Below are positions 37,146 to 46,237 of a stretch of DNA of 64,000 nt, one piece after another. The stretch's first letter is position 1, and each line of letters begins with the position of its first letter. The position numbers and the translations under genes were made by a program. Origin of the DNA: Ilumatobacteraceae bacterium (GTDB lineage Bacteria > Actinomycetota > Acidimicrobiia > Acidimicrobiales > Ilumatobacteraceae); contig JALHOG010000003.1 of assembly GCA_022843125.1 (NCBI GenBank), positions 62,001 through 126,000 of the forward strand, read 5' to 3'. The notes beneath the pieces were generated by a model. The model worked only from the letters and a program-made list of their open reading frames with translations. It searched no databases and was not told the DNA's origin.

Positions 37146-38087
37146 TCACATCGAGAAGGCGCCGCGTGCGCCGAGCAGCAGGTCGATCACCGATCGATCA
37201 CCTTCGCGCATCACCGACACCGATCCGAGGTCGATCCGACCGGCGACGAGGCGGCAGTACTCGACGACGTCGAGCGCGGCCGTGGCGACGGGCGAACCCG
37301 GGCCGCCGATGTCGTATGTGCCTCCTCCGTCCCCGGTGAGGACGATCCGCACGGGCACGACCTGGGCGTTCGGGTGCTGGAGTTGCACCAGGTAGGGCAG
37401 CCCGACCACCGAGAAGCTCGACATCGCGCGCAGTTCCACCCCCGGTGTGCGCTGCAGGGCCCGACCGATCGCACTGCGGATGTCGTCGGTGTGGGTCCAG
37501 AGCTCGAACGCCCGGGCGACGAGTGCCGACGACTGGGAGAACGGCCATCCGTGCAGCACGGTCGGCTGCCCGGGTCGGTAGGCCTCGGAACGCACGTGGT
37601 CGCACACCCGTCGAGCGGCGACCGCCCATGCCGTCGCGGTGACCTCGGGATCGCGGCCGAGCTCGCGACGGATGGTGTCGGCGCCGAGCGTGAGGTGGTC
37701 GTCGCCTGCTCCGGACCCGTTCCCGACGCCGTCGACCGGCGGGGTGTCGAGGCCCAACCGGCTGGCCGTGTACCGCTCGATCACGAGCATGTGGCCGACG
37801 AGGCCGTGCACCGTCCAGTCGGAGGGCTCGGCCCGCCGCTCCCAATCGAACGGGGACAAGGACTCCAGGAGCCCCCTCAGGACGGTGATTCGCCGGTGGT
37901 AGAGATCGACCGCATCGATCGCATCGCCTCCGCCTGGGGCTCGGCGCTGCGCACGCTCCAGCAGCGCAGCACGCAATCGACGCGGTGGCGCAGCGGCGCA
38001 CTGCTCGTCCAGCGCAGCGAGCACCGACTCGACGCCCCACTCCTCTGCGACGTCGTCGAGACCGGGATCGTCACGCAGCCCGGTCAC
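37146..38087 (-). CDS. mycothiol-dependent (DinB/MDMPI-like) protein, candidate anti-sigma partner
   Basis: A 313-residue protein. Residues about 90-200 form a DinB-like four-helix domain of the maleylpyruvate isomerase type, with probable metal ligands in VHGLVGHMLVIERY and ELWTHTDDIRSAIG. In front is a 60-residue segment (VESVLAALDEQCAAAPPRRL, then RAALLERAQRR) that recalls the linker of actinobacterial anti-sigma factors. A C-terminal beta-rich domain (about 215-313) may be SCP-like. It starts at GTG 38087, overlapping the ECF sigma factor stop by 4 bp. Two readings are possible: a mycothiol-using enzyme controlled by that sigma factor, or a sensor/anti-sigma factor. Confidence 0.75.
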   Translation of the reverse strand: MTGLRDDPGLDDVAEEWGVESVLAALDEQCAAAPPRRLRAALLERAQRRAPGGGDAIDAVDLYHRRITVLRGLLESLSPFDWERRAEPSDWTVHGLVGHMLVIERYTASRLGLDTPPVDGVGNGSGAGDDHLTLGADTIRRELGRDPEVTATAWAVAARRVCDHVRSEAYRPGQPTVLHGWPFSQSSALVARAFELWTHTDDIRSAIGRALQRTPGVELRAMSSFSVVGLPYLVQLQHPNAQVVPVRIVLTGDGGGTYDIGGPGSPVATAALDVVEYCRLVAGRIDLGSVSVMREGDRSVIDLLLGARGAFSM

Positions 38088-38665
38088 GCCAGACCAACCG
38101 GACCCCGGTCCGGGAGCTCCCGAGCGAGCCGGTCGAGCCCGCGGCGGACGAGGGCGGTGGCACTCGCCTCTGCCGTGCCGGTCCTGATTGCGAGTTCCCG
38201 GAAGGTCAGGCCCTCCAGGTGGACGAGCTCGAGCGACTCGCGCTGGTGCGCAGGCAGCTGGTCGAGCGCGCCGCGCACCCGTTCCGCCGCGAACAGGGCG
38301 ATCGCGGCTTCGTCGATGTCAGGCACCGGGACGAGCGGTGCATCGAGCCAGTCATCGGAGTGCCGGGTGTCGGTGCTGGCGGTGCCCTTGCGTGTCCGGA
38401 GGAACTCGCGGGCCTGACGGCGGGTGACGGTCGCGAGCCCGGTTCGCAGCGACCCCTGCCCGGCGACGAACTGTTCGGGATGATCCCAGAGGAGCTCGAA
38501 CACGTCCTGCGTGATCGCAATCGCCCCATCGCAGCCGGCGGCCCGAAGCGCGATGCCGTACACGAGCGCGCCGAACTGGTCGTAGATCGTGGCGAGTGCC
38601 GAGTCGTCTCCTGCTGCGACACGGTCGACGAGGGCACTCTCCCATCGGCGGATGCTGGCGGGCAC
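38084..38665 (-). CDS. ECF-type RNA polymerase sigma factor
   Basis: A 193-residue ECF sigma factor. Region 2 is at about 18-85 (LATIYDQFGALVYGIALRAAG, then AITQDVFELLW, the standard sigma2 helices). A variable linker follows, and region 4 is about 130-185 (ALDQLPAHQRESLELVHLEGL, TFRELAIRTGTAEASATALV), a helix-turn-helix for -35 recognition. It directs transcription of an unknown regulon. It is translationally coupled to the DinB-like gene downstream. The pdxS gene follows that, so the pair could also be transcribed on toward pdxS. Confidence 0.9.
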   Translation of the reverse strand: MPASIRRWESALVDRVAAGDDSALATIYDQFGALVYGIALRAAGCDGAIAITQDVFELLWDHPEQFVAGQGSLRTGLATVTRRQAREFLRTRKGTASTDTRHSDDWLDAPLVPVPDIDEAAIALFAAERVRGALDQLPAHQRESLELVHLEGLTFRELAIRTGTAEASATALVRRGLDRLARELPDRGPVGLA

Positions 38666-38747
38666 CGCACAGCATGGTAATCGACGAGCAGTCGGCGGCG
38701 ATCAATCCCCGCCTCGCCGATCGTGGAGCGTCGATACGCTCGGGCGC

Positions 38748-39278
38748 ATGGCAACCCTCGTGCTCACGGTGATCGGTGACGACCGCTCCGGCCTCGTCAA
38801 CGCAGTGGCCGAGGTCGTCGCACGACATGGCGGCAACTGGGAACAGAGCCAGATGGCGGAACTCGCCGGCAAGTTCGCCGGGATCGTGCTCGTCACGGTC
38901 CCCGACGCGTCGGCCGACGATCTCGTGTTCGCGCTGAACCCGCTCACCGGGATGCTCGACATCACCGCCCAGGTCGCCGATGCCGAGATCGCCGCCCGCG
39001 AACCCCAGCGCTTCGTCCTCGACCTCGTCGGGGCGGATCGGCCTGGCATCGTGCGTCAGATCACCGAGGTGCTCGCTGCCCACGGCGTGAACATCGACCG
39101 GTTGCGCACCGAGGCGCGCGACGCTCCCATGTCGGGCGGACGCCTCTTCGAGGCCCACGCGCAGCTCGAGATGTCGGCCACCACCGACCTCGGTGCCCTT
39201 CGGGTCGCGCTCGAACGGCTGGCCGACGAGTTGATGGTCGACATCGAACTCGATGCGCGATGGCAAGGCGCCGACTGA
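38748..39278 (+). CDS. tandem ACT-domain protein (GcvR-like)
   Basis: A 176-residue protein made of two ACT domains. The first is about 1-80, beginning LVLTVIGDDRSGLVNAVAEVVARHGGN. The second is about 88-170, with RFVLDLVGADRPGIVRQITEVLAAHGVNI. This resembles GcvR and other amino-acid-sensing ACT-ACT proteins. It has no DNA-binding domain, so it probably acts through a partner. The 82-bp gap upstream separates it from the divergent sigma factor gene. Confidence 0.88.
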   Translation: MATLVLTVIGDDRSGLVNAVAEVVARHGGNWEQSQMAELAGKFAGIVLVTVPDASADDLVFALNPLTGMLDITAQVADAEIAAREPQRFVLDLVGADRPGIVRQITEVLAAHGVNIDRLRTEARDAPMSGGRLFEAHAQLEMSATTDLGALRVALERLADELMVDIELDARWQGAD

Positions 39279-39282
39279 GCGG

Positions 39283-39888
39283 TCAGCTACCCGCCGGCAT
39301 CCGGTGCTGGACGTCCAGCCAGGCGACCACTCCCGGCGCCGTGATCACGTGATCGGCGGCCGGCTCGATGCGGACTCGCACCGTCATGCGATCGGCCTCC
39401 GGGTCCGCCAACTCGATCCCGGCGCCGTTGACGTCTCGACGCTCGAGGTCTGCCAACGTTCCGCTGTGGATCTCGGCCGACCGGTGGAAGTCCGTGCAGT
39501 CGCCGAGCGAACCGGTGCCCTGCTCCACGGTGACATGGAGCCGTGACGCCGCCCCGTCACTGCCGTTCGTCCGGGCTGCGAGGCGGACGTCGCCACCTCG
39601 GCGATCCCATGCCGACGGTACGACGATGCAGCCTTCCTTCACGAGCCCGGTCGCGAGACCGTCTGCTCTGACTCCGAACGACGTCGTCGCCATCGCCGGT
39701 TGCCCATCGGCGACCGTCATGCCGACCGGGAACAGCCGCCCGCCGACGTCGCGGGTGCGCGCCGCAGGCGGATCGGCGAAGAGGGCCGATCCGATCATCA
39801 CGCCGGCCGTGCTGCACAGCACGAACCAGCCGAGCACACCGTGCTTCGACACCTGTCGGACCGTCCAGTACTTCGCGAACGGCGCCAT
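39283..39888 (-). CDS. membrane-anchored or secreted protein of unknown function
   Basis: A 201-residue protein when started at ATG 39888. One hydrophobic helix near the N-terminus ([21 protein letters not shown], about 14-34) serves as signal peptide or anchor. The rest is polar and beta-rich, with two cysteines ([10 protein letters not shown] and LGDCTDFHR) that could pair outside the cell. No family recognised. An in-frame start at 40038 would add 50 non-hydrophobic residues overlapping the divergent dehydrogenase gene, so it is not used. Confidence 0.6.
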   Translation of the reverse strand: MAPFAKYWTVRQVSKHGVLGWFVLCSTAGVMIGSALFADPPAARTRDVGGRLFPVGMTVADGQPAMATTSFGVRADGLATGLVKEGCIVVPSAWDRRGGDVRLAARTNGSDGAASRLHVTVEQGTGSLGDCTDFHRSAEIHSGTLADLERRDVNGAGIELADPEADRMTVRVRIEPAADHVITAPGVVAWLDVQHRMPAGS

Positions 39889-39961
39889 CAGCACGCACGA
39901 CCGTGTTCTCGGATGCGGGACGCTGTTCCCCAGCGTGGGACGCCGCGTCCAGACTGGCCGC

Positions 39962-40867
39962 ATGCGAACCGCTGCCATCGTCGGGTCGGGCAACATCGGC
40001 ACCGACCTGCTGTACAAGCTCCTGCGCTCCGAGCACATCGAGCCCCGCTACATGGTCGGTGTCGACCCCAACTCGGAGGGGCTCGCCCGTGCCCGCGAGC
40101 TCGGCGTCGAGGCCAGCCACGAGGGCGTCGACTGGCTGCTGGCGCGTCCCGAGCTCCCCGATCTCGTGTTCGAAGCCACCAGCGCGTACATCCACGAGGG
40201 CAACGCGCCCCGCTACCTCGATGCCGGCATCCGCGCGATCGACCTCACGCCCGCGGCGATCGGACCGTACGTCGTGCCTCCGGTCAACCTCACCGAGCAC
40301 CTCGACCTGATGAACGTCAACATGGTCACCTGCGGCGGGCAGGCCACGATCCCGATGGTGTACGCGGTCAGCCGTGTTGTCGACGTGCCGTACGCCGAGA
40401 TCGTCGCGACGGTCGCGTCGAAGTCGGCCGGGCCCGGCACCCGGGCCAACATCGACGAGTTCACCCGCACCACCACCCAGGCGATCGAGGTCTGCGGCGG
40501 CGTGCAGCGCGGCAAGGCGATCATCGTGCTCAACCCGGCAGAGCCGCCCCTGATCATGCGTGACACGATCTTCTGCCAGATCCCCGGCCCTGACGACGAG
40601 GGGTACGCCGATCACGACGCCATCGTCACGTCGATCCGCGACGTCGCCGCGTACGTGCAGTCGTACGTGCCGGGGTACCGCCTCACGGTCGACCCGCAGT
40701 TCTCGGTCACGTCCGACGGCACCCACCGGGTCGCGACGTTCGTGGAGGTCGAGGGCGCCGGCGACTTCTTCCCGCCGTATGCCGGGAACCTCGACATCAT
40801 GACGGCCGCCGCGACCCAGGTCGGCAACCAGATCGCCCAGCACCTCGACTCGAAAGTGACCGCGTGA
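39962..40867 (+). CDS. acetaldehyde dehydrogenase (acylating)
   Basis: Converts acetaldehyde, NAD and CoA to acetyl-CoA, the last step of catechol meta-cleavage. The 301-residue protein has the NAD-binding start [18 protein letters not shown]. The catalytic Cys is in [19 protein letters not shown], with [21 protein letters not shown] and [14 protein letters not shown] after it, all typical of DmpF/MhpF/HsaG. It overlaps the aldolase gene by 4 bp; in this family the two enzymes form a complex that channels acetaldehyde or propionaldehyde. Whether it serves aromatics or the sterol pathway cannot be decided here. Confidence 0.95.
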   Translation: MRTAAIVGSGNIGTDLLYKLLRSEHIEPRYMVGVDPNSEGLARARELGVEASHEGVDWLLARPELPDLVFEATSAYIHEGNAPRYLDAGIRAIDLTPAAIGPYVVPPVNLTEHLDLMNVNMVTCGGQATIPMVYAVSRVVDVPYAEIVATVASKSAGPGTRANIDEFTRTTTQAIEVCGGVQRGKAIIVLNPAEPPLIMRDTIFCQIPGPDDEGYADHDAIVTSIRDVAAYVQSYVPGYRLTVDPQFSVTSDGTHRVATFVEVEGAGDFFPPYAGNLDIMTAAATQVGNQIAQHLDSKVTA

Positions 40868-41919
40868 TGCCCTACTCCGACTCCCTCGACATCCGGATGA
40901 CCGACTCGGCGCTGCGCGACGGTTCGCACGCAAAGGGGCACCAGTTCACGGCCGACCACGTGCGCGACGTCGTCGGCGCGCTCGACGCGGCCGGCATGCC
41001 CGTCATCGAGGTCACCCACGGCGACGGCCTCGGCGGCTCCTCGTTCAACTACGGCCGGTCGCTGACCGACGAGCGGATCCTCATGAAGACCGCCGTCGAG
41101 ACGGCGACCAACGCCAAGATCGCAGCCCTGATGGTCCCCGGCATCGGCACCATGGACGACATGCGTGCGTGCCGCGACCTCGGCGTGTCGATCGTGCGGA
41201 TCGCCACCCACTGCACCGAGGCCGACATCTCCATCCAGCACTTCGGCCTCGCCCGCGAGCTCGGCTTCGAGACGGTCGGCTTCCTGATGATGGCGCACAA
41301 GGTTTCACCCGAGACGCTCGCCGAGCAGGCCCGCATCATGGTCGACGCCGGCTGCCAGTGCCCCTACGTCGTCGACTCCGCCGGAGCGATGATCCTCGAT
41401 GACGTGACCGAGCGGGTCCAGGCGGTCGTCGCCGAGGTCGGCAACGACGCCCAGGTGGGGTTCCACGGGCACGACAACCTCGGCATCGCCGTCGCCAACT
41501 CGGTGCTCGCCGTGCGTGCCGGGGCGGTCCAGATCGACGGGTCGACGCGCGGCTTCGGCGCAGGCGCCGGCAACACGCGCAACGAGGTGTTCGCAGCGGT
41601 GTGCGATCGGCTCGGGATCCGCACGGGCATCGACGTGCTGGCTCTGATGGACGCCGCCGAGGACGTCGTGCGTCCGGTCATGGACCAGGAGTGCACGCTC
41701 GACCGACTCGCACTCGTGATGGGCTACGCGGGCGTCTACTCGAGCTTCCTCCGGCACGCGTACCGGGCGGCCGAGCAGTACCAGGTGCGGGGCGCCGACA
41801 TCCTCATGCGATGCGGCGAGCAGCAACTCGTCGGCGGCCAGGAGGACCAGATCATCTCGATCGCCGCCGAGCTCGCCGCCGAGGCCGCACGCACCCCCCA
41901 GCCGGTCGCCGGCGACTGA
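40864..41919 (+). CDS. 4-hydroxy-2-oxovalerate aldolase
   Basis: Metal-dependent class II aldolase cleaving 4-hydroxy-2-oxovalerate (or -hexanoate) to pyruvate and an aldehyde. The 351-residue protein has [18 protein letters not shown] with the Arg-Asp pair. [12 protein letters not shown] and the metal-binding [19 protein letters not shown] follow, then [22 protein letters not shown]-terminal domain contacts the dehydrogenase. It is of the DmpG/MhpE/HsaF family. The start is GTGATG, overlapping the dehydrogenase stop; translation may begin at either codon. Confidence 0.95.
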   Translation: MMPYSDSLDIRMTDSALRDGSHAKGHQFTADHVRDVVGALDAAGMPVIEVTHGDGLGGSSFNYGRSLTDERILMKTAVETATNAKIAALMVPGIGTMDDMRACRDLGVSIVRIATHCTEADISIQHFGLARELGFETVGFLMMAHKVSPETLAEQARIMVDAGCQCPYVVDSAGAMILDDVTERVQAVVAEVGNDAQVGFHGHDNLGIAVANSVLAVRAGAVQIDGSTRGFGAGAGNTRNEVFAAVCDRLGIRTGIDVLALMDAAEDVVRPVMDQECTLDRLALVMGYAGVYSSFLRHAYRAAEQYQVRGADILMRCGEQQLVGGQEDQIISIAAELAAEAARTPQPVAGD

Positions 41920-41935
41920 CCTCCGTCTCGTCCTG

Positions 41936-42916
41936 CTACGACGGCGGACTCGTCGTCCCGCGGGAAGGGGCCACCTCGGGTACCGACGTCCACACGACGG
42001 GGGAAGCGAGCGGCGCCGTGACCTGGAGCTGGAAGATGTCGGGTCGGTTGTAGTGGCCGACGACATCCAGGGCGAGCTGCTCCTCCGGGATCCTCGAGAG
42101 GTCGAGATCGGCGTAGATGATCGTCTCATCGTCGAACACCGGCTCGACGACCCACTCGCCGTCGGGACCGACCACTCCCGAGCCACCGCACAGGAGGATC
42201 TCTGAGTTGCGTGCCTCGAGAAAGTGGCGCATGGGAAAGCTCGTCGGGACGTCCTTCATCGACAGGACGGCGCCGACCGCGAGCACGAACGTGCGACCCT
42301 CGAACGCGTAGCTGCGCGCGGCGAGGTGGTGGAATGGCGGCACGTCGGGAAAGGCGGCGACGTGGATCTGCTCACCGAGGGAGTGCATGGCGAATCGGTT
42401 GAGGGGCATCCAGTGTTCCCAACAGATCGCCCCTCCCACTCGACCGGCCGGGGTCTCGTAGACGCTGAGTCCACGACCGTCGCCGAGGCCCCAGAAGAGA
42501 CGCTCCCCGTGGGTGGGCATCAGCTTGCGCCGCACGCCGAGGAGCTCGCCGGTGTCGCCGATGAAGATCTGGGAGTTGTAGAGCGAACCTCCCGAGAACT
42601 GCTCATCCCGCTCGTTCACACCCATCACGATCGTGACGCCTGATTCCCGTGCGGCGTCCTTGAGGACGGCCACCTCCGGTCCGGAAGCGGTCACCGACTC
42701 GTCGTGCAGCAGCCGGAACGTCTGCTTCACCTCCGGATCGTCCCAGCCCGCTGCACCTTGCACCCACAGGGGGTAGCACGGGATCCAGGTCTCGGGGAAC
42801 GCGATGAGTTCTGCGCCGTTCGCGGCTGCTTCCCGGATGACCGCGACCGCCTTGTCGACGGTCTTGGTCGTGTCGAGAAAGACCGGCGCAACCTGCGCCA
42901 GGGCGACCTTGGGCAT
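41936..42916 (-). CDS. nitrilase
   Basis: A 326-residue carbon-nitrogen hydrolase of the true nitrilase branch (nitrile to acid plus ammonia). The catalytic triad is visible: Glu42 in LIAFPETWIPCYP, Lys131 in GVRRKLMPTHGERLFW and Cys165 in VGGAICWEHWMPLNRF. The C-W-E-H/N sequence after the Cys and the HGERxxW segment distinguish nitrilases from amidases of the superfamily. Substrate preference (aryl, aliphatic or arylaceto) is not readable. GAGGAGCG precedes ATG 42916. Divergent from the nitrile hydratase operon across 148 bp, suggesting shared control. It may overlap in substrate with that operon. Confidence 0.93.
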   Translation of the reverse strand: MPKVALAQVAPVFLDTTKTVDKAVAVIREAAANGAELIAFPETWIPCYPLWVQGAAGWDDPEVKQTFRLLHDESVTASGPEVAVLKDAARESGVTIVMGVNERDEQFSGGSLYNSQIFIGDTGELLGVRRKLMPTHGERLFWGLGDGRGLSVYETPAGRVGGAICWEHWMPLNRFAMHSLGEQIHVAAFPDVPPFHHLAARSYAFEGRTFVLAVGAVLSMKDVPTSFPMRHFLEARNSEILLCGGSGVVGPDGEWVVEPVFDDETIIYADLDLSRIPEEQLALDVVGHYNRPDIFQLQVTAPLASPVVWTSVPEVAPSRGTTSPPS

Positions 42917-43018
42917 GTGAACGCTCCTCGCTGCGCTACGAGCCGGCTGTGTCCCGGCTGCGGTCGGGGTGGGAACGGTTGGGTTCCGGCCCCGTTGCAG
43001 GCCCCGACGTCGCGGGCG

Positions 43019-43058
43019 TAGAATATCTGAAACCTACGGATCATGCATAGTCTGGAGA
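43019..43058 (+). promoter_or_regulatory. probable nitrile hydratase operon promoter with palindromic site
   Basis: TAGAAT at 43019-43024 is a good -10 candidate in an otherwise GC-rich gap. ATCATGCATAGT (43040-43051) follows just downstream of the expected start point and resembles the perfect palindrome found at 59529-59540. A GGAG ribosome site lies at 43054-43057 before ATG 43065. A repressor bound at 43040-43051 would block initiation or early elongation. The binding factor is not known; the GntR-type regulator encoded at 51717 is the obvious candidate. Confidence 0.4.
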
Positions 43059-43064
43059 TCTCGG

Positions 43065-43781
43065 ATGCATGGGGTACACGATCTTGGCGGCGTCGAAGGA
43101 TTCGGGCCGGTCGTCCAGGAGCCCGACGAACCCGTCTTTCATGATGATTGGGAACGGGTCGTCTTCACGATGGTCCAGACGCTCGCCATCCATGGCCTCT
43201 TCGTGAGCGACAAGTTCCGCTACGGCGTCGAGCAGATGCCCGCCGTGCGGTATCTGACGTCCACGTACTACGAGCACTGGCTGTTCTCGTTGACCAAGCA
43301 CGCCATCGACGCCGGCATCGTCGACGCGGACGAGTTGGCGGACCGCACCCGCTACTACCGGGAGCACCCGGACGAGGTGGTTCCCCCTTCATCGAGGCCC
43401 GAGCTCGTGGACAGGCTCCGCCTGATGATCGAAGGCGACGAAGGCAGCAGGCGCGAGGTCACCGGCGAGGCGCGGTTCGCTGTCGGCGACGTGGTCCGGG
43501 TCCTGGATCACGCCTCGGTGACCCATACGCGCCGGGCTCGCTACGTGCGGGGCAGGGTCGGCACGGTGCTCCTGACCCACGGTGCGCATGTCTTCCCGGA
43601 CACCAGCGCGCTCGAGATGGGAGAGGATCCCGAGTTCGTCTACGCAGTCGAGTTCCTGGGCGACGTCTTGTGGCAGAGCGACGATCGGTCTGCCAACAGC
43701 CGCGTCATCATCGATCTGTGGGAGTCCTATCTCGAACCGGTCGACCACGCCACCACCGAACGGAGCCGCAGTGTCGGATGA
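43065..43781 (+). CDS. nthB: nitrile hydratase beta subunit
   Basis: Beta subunit of the hetero-oligomeric nitrile hydratase (nitrile plus water to amide). The 238-residue protein starts [16 protein letters not shown], the canonical beta N-terminus. It continues with [21 protein letters not shown]. The C-terminal SH3-like barrel holds [26 protein letters not shown] and a [11 protein letters not shown] strand near the end. Gene order beta-alpha-activator is that of cobalt-type systems. The end overlaps the alpha-subunit start by 11 bp. Confidence 0.96.
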   Translation: MHGVHDLGGVEGFGPVVQEPDEPVFHDDWERVVFTMVQTLAIHGLFVSDKFRYGVEQMPAVRYLTSTYYEHWLFSLTKHAIDAGIVDADELADRTRYYREHPDEVVPPSSRPELVDRLRLMIEGDEGSRREVTGEARFAVGDVVRVLDHASVTHTRRARYVRGRVGTVLLTHGAHVFPDTSALEMGEDPEFVYAVEFLGDVLWQSDDRSANSRVIIDLWESYLEPVDHATTERSRSVG

Positions 43782-44460
43782 CCATGACCACCATGACCAC
43801 CATGACCACCATGACCACCATGACCACCATGACCACCATGACCACCATGACCACCATGACCATGAGCACCATGACGCTGATGTGGTCGCTCGTGTCAAGG
43901 CGATGGAGTCGCTCCTCGTCGAGAAGGGTCTGCTGTCGTCAGATGCGGTGGATCTCGTGAGCGCCGTCTACGAGAACGCTGTCGGTCCGAAGCTCGGTGC
44001 CAAGGTGGTCGCACGAGCCTGGACCGATCCCGACTTCAAGGCGAGACTGCTCGCTGATGGCACGGCAGCCTGCCGCGAGCTCGGCATCAGCGGTATGCAG
44101 GGCGAGGAGATGATCGTGCTCGAGAACACCGACGACGTCCACAACATGATCGTGTGCACCCTCTGCTCGTGCTACCCGTGGCCGGTACTCGGACTCCCAC
44201 CCAACTGGTACAAGGATCCCGCGTATCGGTCGCGCGTCGTTCGCGAGCCGCGGAGGGTGGCAGCGGAGTTCGGATTGGAACTCCCGATGGAGGTCGAGAT
44301 CCGCGTGTGGGACAGCAGCGCGGAGCTCAGGTATTGGGTGCTCCCCCAGCGCCCTGCAGGCACGGACGGGCTCAGCGAGGACGAGCTCGCCGCGCTCGTG
44401 ACCCGAGACTCGATGGTCGGCGTTGCACAGGCCCTCGCCACCAGCAGCAGGTCGACATGA
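43771..44460 (+). CDS. nthA: nitrile hydratase alpha subunit, cobalt type, with His-rich N-terminal tail
   Basis: Catalytic, metal-binding subunit (229 residues). The metal site [20 protein letters not shown] has Cys129, Cys132 and Cys134; Thr between the first two cysteines and Tyr after the last mark the cobalt type (iron enzymes have CSLCSC-T). [17 protein letters not shown] follows, as usual. What is unusual is the N-terminus: after V-S-D, residues 4-36 are almost only His and Asp, with eight tandem DHH units and 20 histidines in total. The normal domain then begins at [18 protein letters not shown]. The tail is a likely cobalt-binding or metal-buffering element. GTG start at 43771 is inferred from the nthB overlap; an internal ATG start would lose the tail. 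Confidence 0.94.
   Translation: MSDDHDHHDHHDHHDHHDHHDHHDHHDHHDHEHHDADVVARVKAMESLLVEKGLLSSDAVDLVSAVYENAVGPKLGAKVVARAWTDPDFKARLLADGTAACRELGISGMQGEEMIVLENTDDVHNMIVCTLCSCYPWPVLGLPPNWYKDPAYRSRVVREPRRVAAEFGLELPMEVEIRVWDSSAELRYWVLPQRPAGTDGLSEDELAALVTRDSMVGVAQALATSSRST
43786..43857 (+). repeat. eight 9-bp tandem repeats encoding Asp-His-His
   Basis: Eight exact copies of GACCACCAT, flanked by partial copies, inside the start of the alpha-subunit gene. The units are identical to the base, including third positions, which points to recent expansion by slippage or to assembly uncertainty in copy number. Because the unit is 9 bp, length changes keep the frame. Confidence 0.95.
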
Positions 44461-44867
44461 CGAACCGTTTGCCGGCAGACCCGTCGCGCTCTCGACTGGA
44501 GCAGCTGGTGGGCGGCCTGCCGAGACCGGAGGTCCAGCCTCGCGATGGCGGCGACCTCGCGTTCGACGAGCCGTGGCAGCTCCGGGTGCTGGCCATCGCG
44601 GTGGTGTTGGCCGAGGCAGGCGAGTTCCGGTGGTCCGACTTCCAGGCGCAGCTCATCGCCGTGATCTCCGAGTGGGAGACCTCACCGCCCGAGACGCGAG
44701 GCGAGTGGGACTACTACGCGTTGTGGACCGCCGCACTTGAGCGGCTGCTGGCCGCCAAGCGGTTGCTGAGCTCGGACGCGCTCGAGGAACGCACGCACGA
44801 GGTGCTGGCCACGCCGGCGAACAAGGATCACCAGCAGGCCACGCGCCGACCCGTCGCCATCGCCTGA
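44457..44867 (+). CDS. nitrile hydratase activator / accessory protein (P14K-like)
   Basis: A 136-residue homologue of the beta-subunit N-terminal half. Such proteins carry cobalt to the alpha subunit by self-subunit swapping in Rhodococcus and Pseudomonas cobalt enzymes. [20 protein letters not shown], then [14 protein letters not shown] and [21 protein letters not shown], match that family. ATGA overlap with nthA couples its synthesis to the enzyme. It has no Cys-rich motif of its own, as in known activators. Confidence 0.9.
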   Translation: MTNRLPADPSRSRLEQLVGGLPRPEVQPRDGGDLAFDEPWQLRVLAIAVVLAEAGEFRWSDFQAQLIAVISEWETSPPETRGEWDYYALWTAALERLLAAKRLLSSDALEERTHEVLATPANKDHQQATRRPVAIA

Positions 44868-44884
44868 GGCTCCGAGCGGCGCGA

Positions 44885-46237
44885 TCAGGACGGCCGCCGC
44901 AGGTGCCAATCGGTCCGCGTCTGGTACTCGGTGGCGACCCGGAGCAAGACTGCCTCTTGATCCGGTGCGGCGCTGAGCTGGAACGCGCACGGAAGGCCGT
45001 CACCGGCGGTGCCCGACGGCAGCGAGATGGACGGGCAACCGACTGCGTTCCAGTAGCCGGTCCGTAGGGTCGAACCCCAACGGACCAAGTCGTCGCCCAG
45101 CTGATCGAGCTCCGGGGCCGTCGAGAGCACGCTCAGGCTCGCGATGACGTCGACCCGCGCCCACAAGTCCTGCAGCCGGGCGACCGCCTCAGCCCTGACA
45201 CGTTGGGCACGCACGTAGTCCGCAGCGGAGAAGAACGTGTGCCTGATGAGCGACGCGCGTGTCGACGGCGCGTACTCGCTGAACAGGCGGCTGGCACACG
45301 GGAGGTGGTAGGCCAAGGCTTCACCCTCGGCAACGATGCTGCCCGCAGCGAGGACATCCGCTTCCATCGGCAGACCGACCTCGATCGTCTCGGCCCCGGC
45401 TTCCTCCAACTCGCGCATCGCAGCGTCGAAGCGGTCGACGAGGGTGGGATCCGTCCCGACGTCGCTCGCTGGAGCGCAGACACCGACTCGGAGTCCGCGC
45501 AGTCCCCTCCCTTCCCCGACGTGCTCGATCGTGGTGGTCTTCCCAACTCCGGCCGGGCCCGCCATCACCGAGCACATGAGCTCACAATCGGCGGCCGAAG
45601 CAGCGATGGCACCCACATGATCGAGGCTGAAGGCCAGCGGCAACACGCCGTGCATGGAGATCTGACCGTAGGTCGGCATGAGGCCGGTGACCCCGCAGTA
45701 CGCAGCGGGGATCCGGATGCTGCCTCCGGTGTCTGTGCCCACGGCAGCCAAGAACATGCCGCTCGCGACCCCGCTCGCGGACCCCGAGCTCGACCCCCCC
45801 GCCCACCTCGTGAGGTCCCACGGGTTCCTCGGGATGGGGAACGGCCCGCCTCGATCGGGCAGTCCGTGGGCGTACTCCATCGTGGTGGTCTTCCCGACGA
45901 TCACCGCCCCGGCCGCCCGCAAACGTGCGACCACGTCCGCGTCGAACGGCTGAGTCCGTGGGTGCACCCGGCTCTGTGCCGTCGTCGCCGACTCCCGCGT
46001 CTCGATGATGTCCTTGATCGCGATGGGCAGTCCGTGGAGCGGGCCGAGCGACTCGCCGGAGGCGGTGGCGCGGTCCGCCTCGTCGGCGGCCGAGAGGGCC
46101 GCCTCGTCGAAGCGGGCCAGGAAGACACCAAGTTGCGCGTCCGCACGATCCGCGGCGGCGTGAGCCGCTGCGACCAGTTCTCGGCTCGACACCTCCCTGC
46201 TCTGTATCCGGCGTCTCGCCTCGACGAGTGTCGTCAC
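44885..46237 (-). CDS. amidase signature family amidase (first)
   Basis: A 450-residue Ser-cisSer-Lys amidase. Catalytic Lys is in GLPIAIKDIIETRESATT, the Gly/Ser-rich signature is GGSSSGSASGVASGMF, and the nucleophile Ser is in AVGTDTGGSIRIPAAYCG. Such enzymes hydrolyse the amide made by nitrile hydratase to acid and ammonia. Its ATG overlaps the next amidase's stop by 4 bp. The pair is convergent with the nitrile hydratase operon. GatA of the tRNA amidotransferase is unlikely given context and length. Confidence 0.9.
   Translation of the reverse strand: MTTLVEARRRIQSREVSSRELVAAAHAAADRADAQLGVFLARFDEAALSAADEADRATASGESLGPLHGLPIAIKDIIETRESATTAQSRVHPRTQPFDADVVARLRAAGAVIVGKTTTMEYAHGLPDRGGPFPIPRNPWDLTRWAGGSSSGSASGVASGMFLAAVGTDTGGSIRIPAAYCGVTGLMPTYGQISMHGVLPLAFSLDHVGAIAASAADCELMCSVMAGPAGVGKTTTIEHVGEGRGLRGLRVGVCAPASDVGTDPTLVDRFDAAMRELEEAGAETIEVGLPMEADVLAAGSIVAEGEALAYHLPCASRLFSEYAPSTRASLIRHTFFSAADYVRAQRVRAEAVARLQDLWARVDVIASLSVLSTAPELDQLGDDLVRWGSTLRTGYWNAVGCPSISLPSGTAGDGLPCAFQLSAAPDQEAVLLRVATEYQTRTDWHLRRPS

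Noticed and set aside
43786-43857. Short regular repeats that might be read as a CRISPR or minisatellite
   Set aside because: Units are 9 bp without spacers and lie in frame inside nthA, encoding a His-rich tail.
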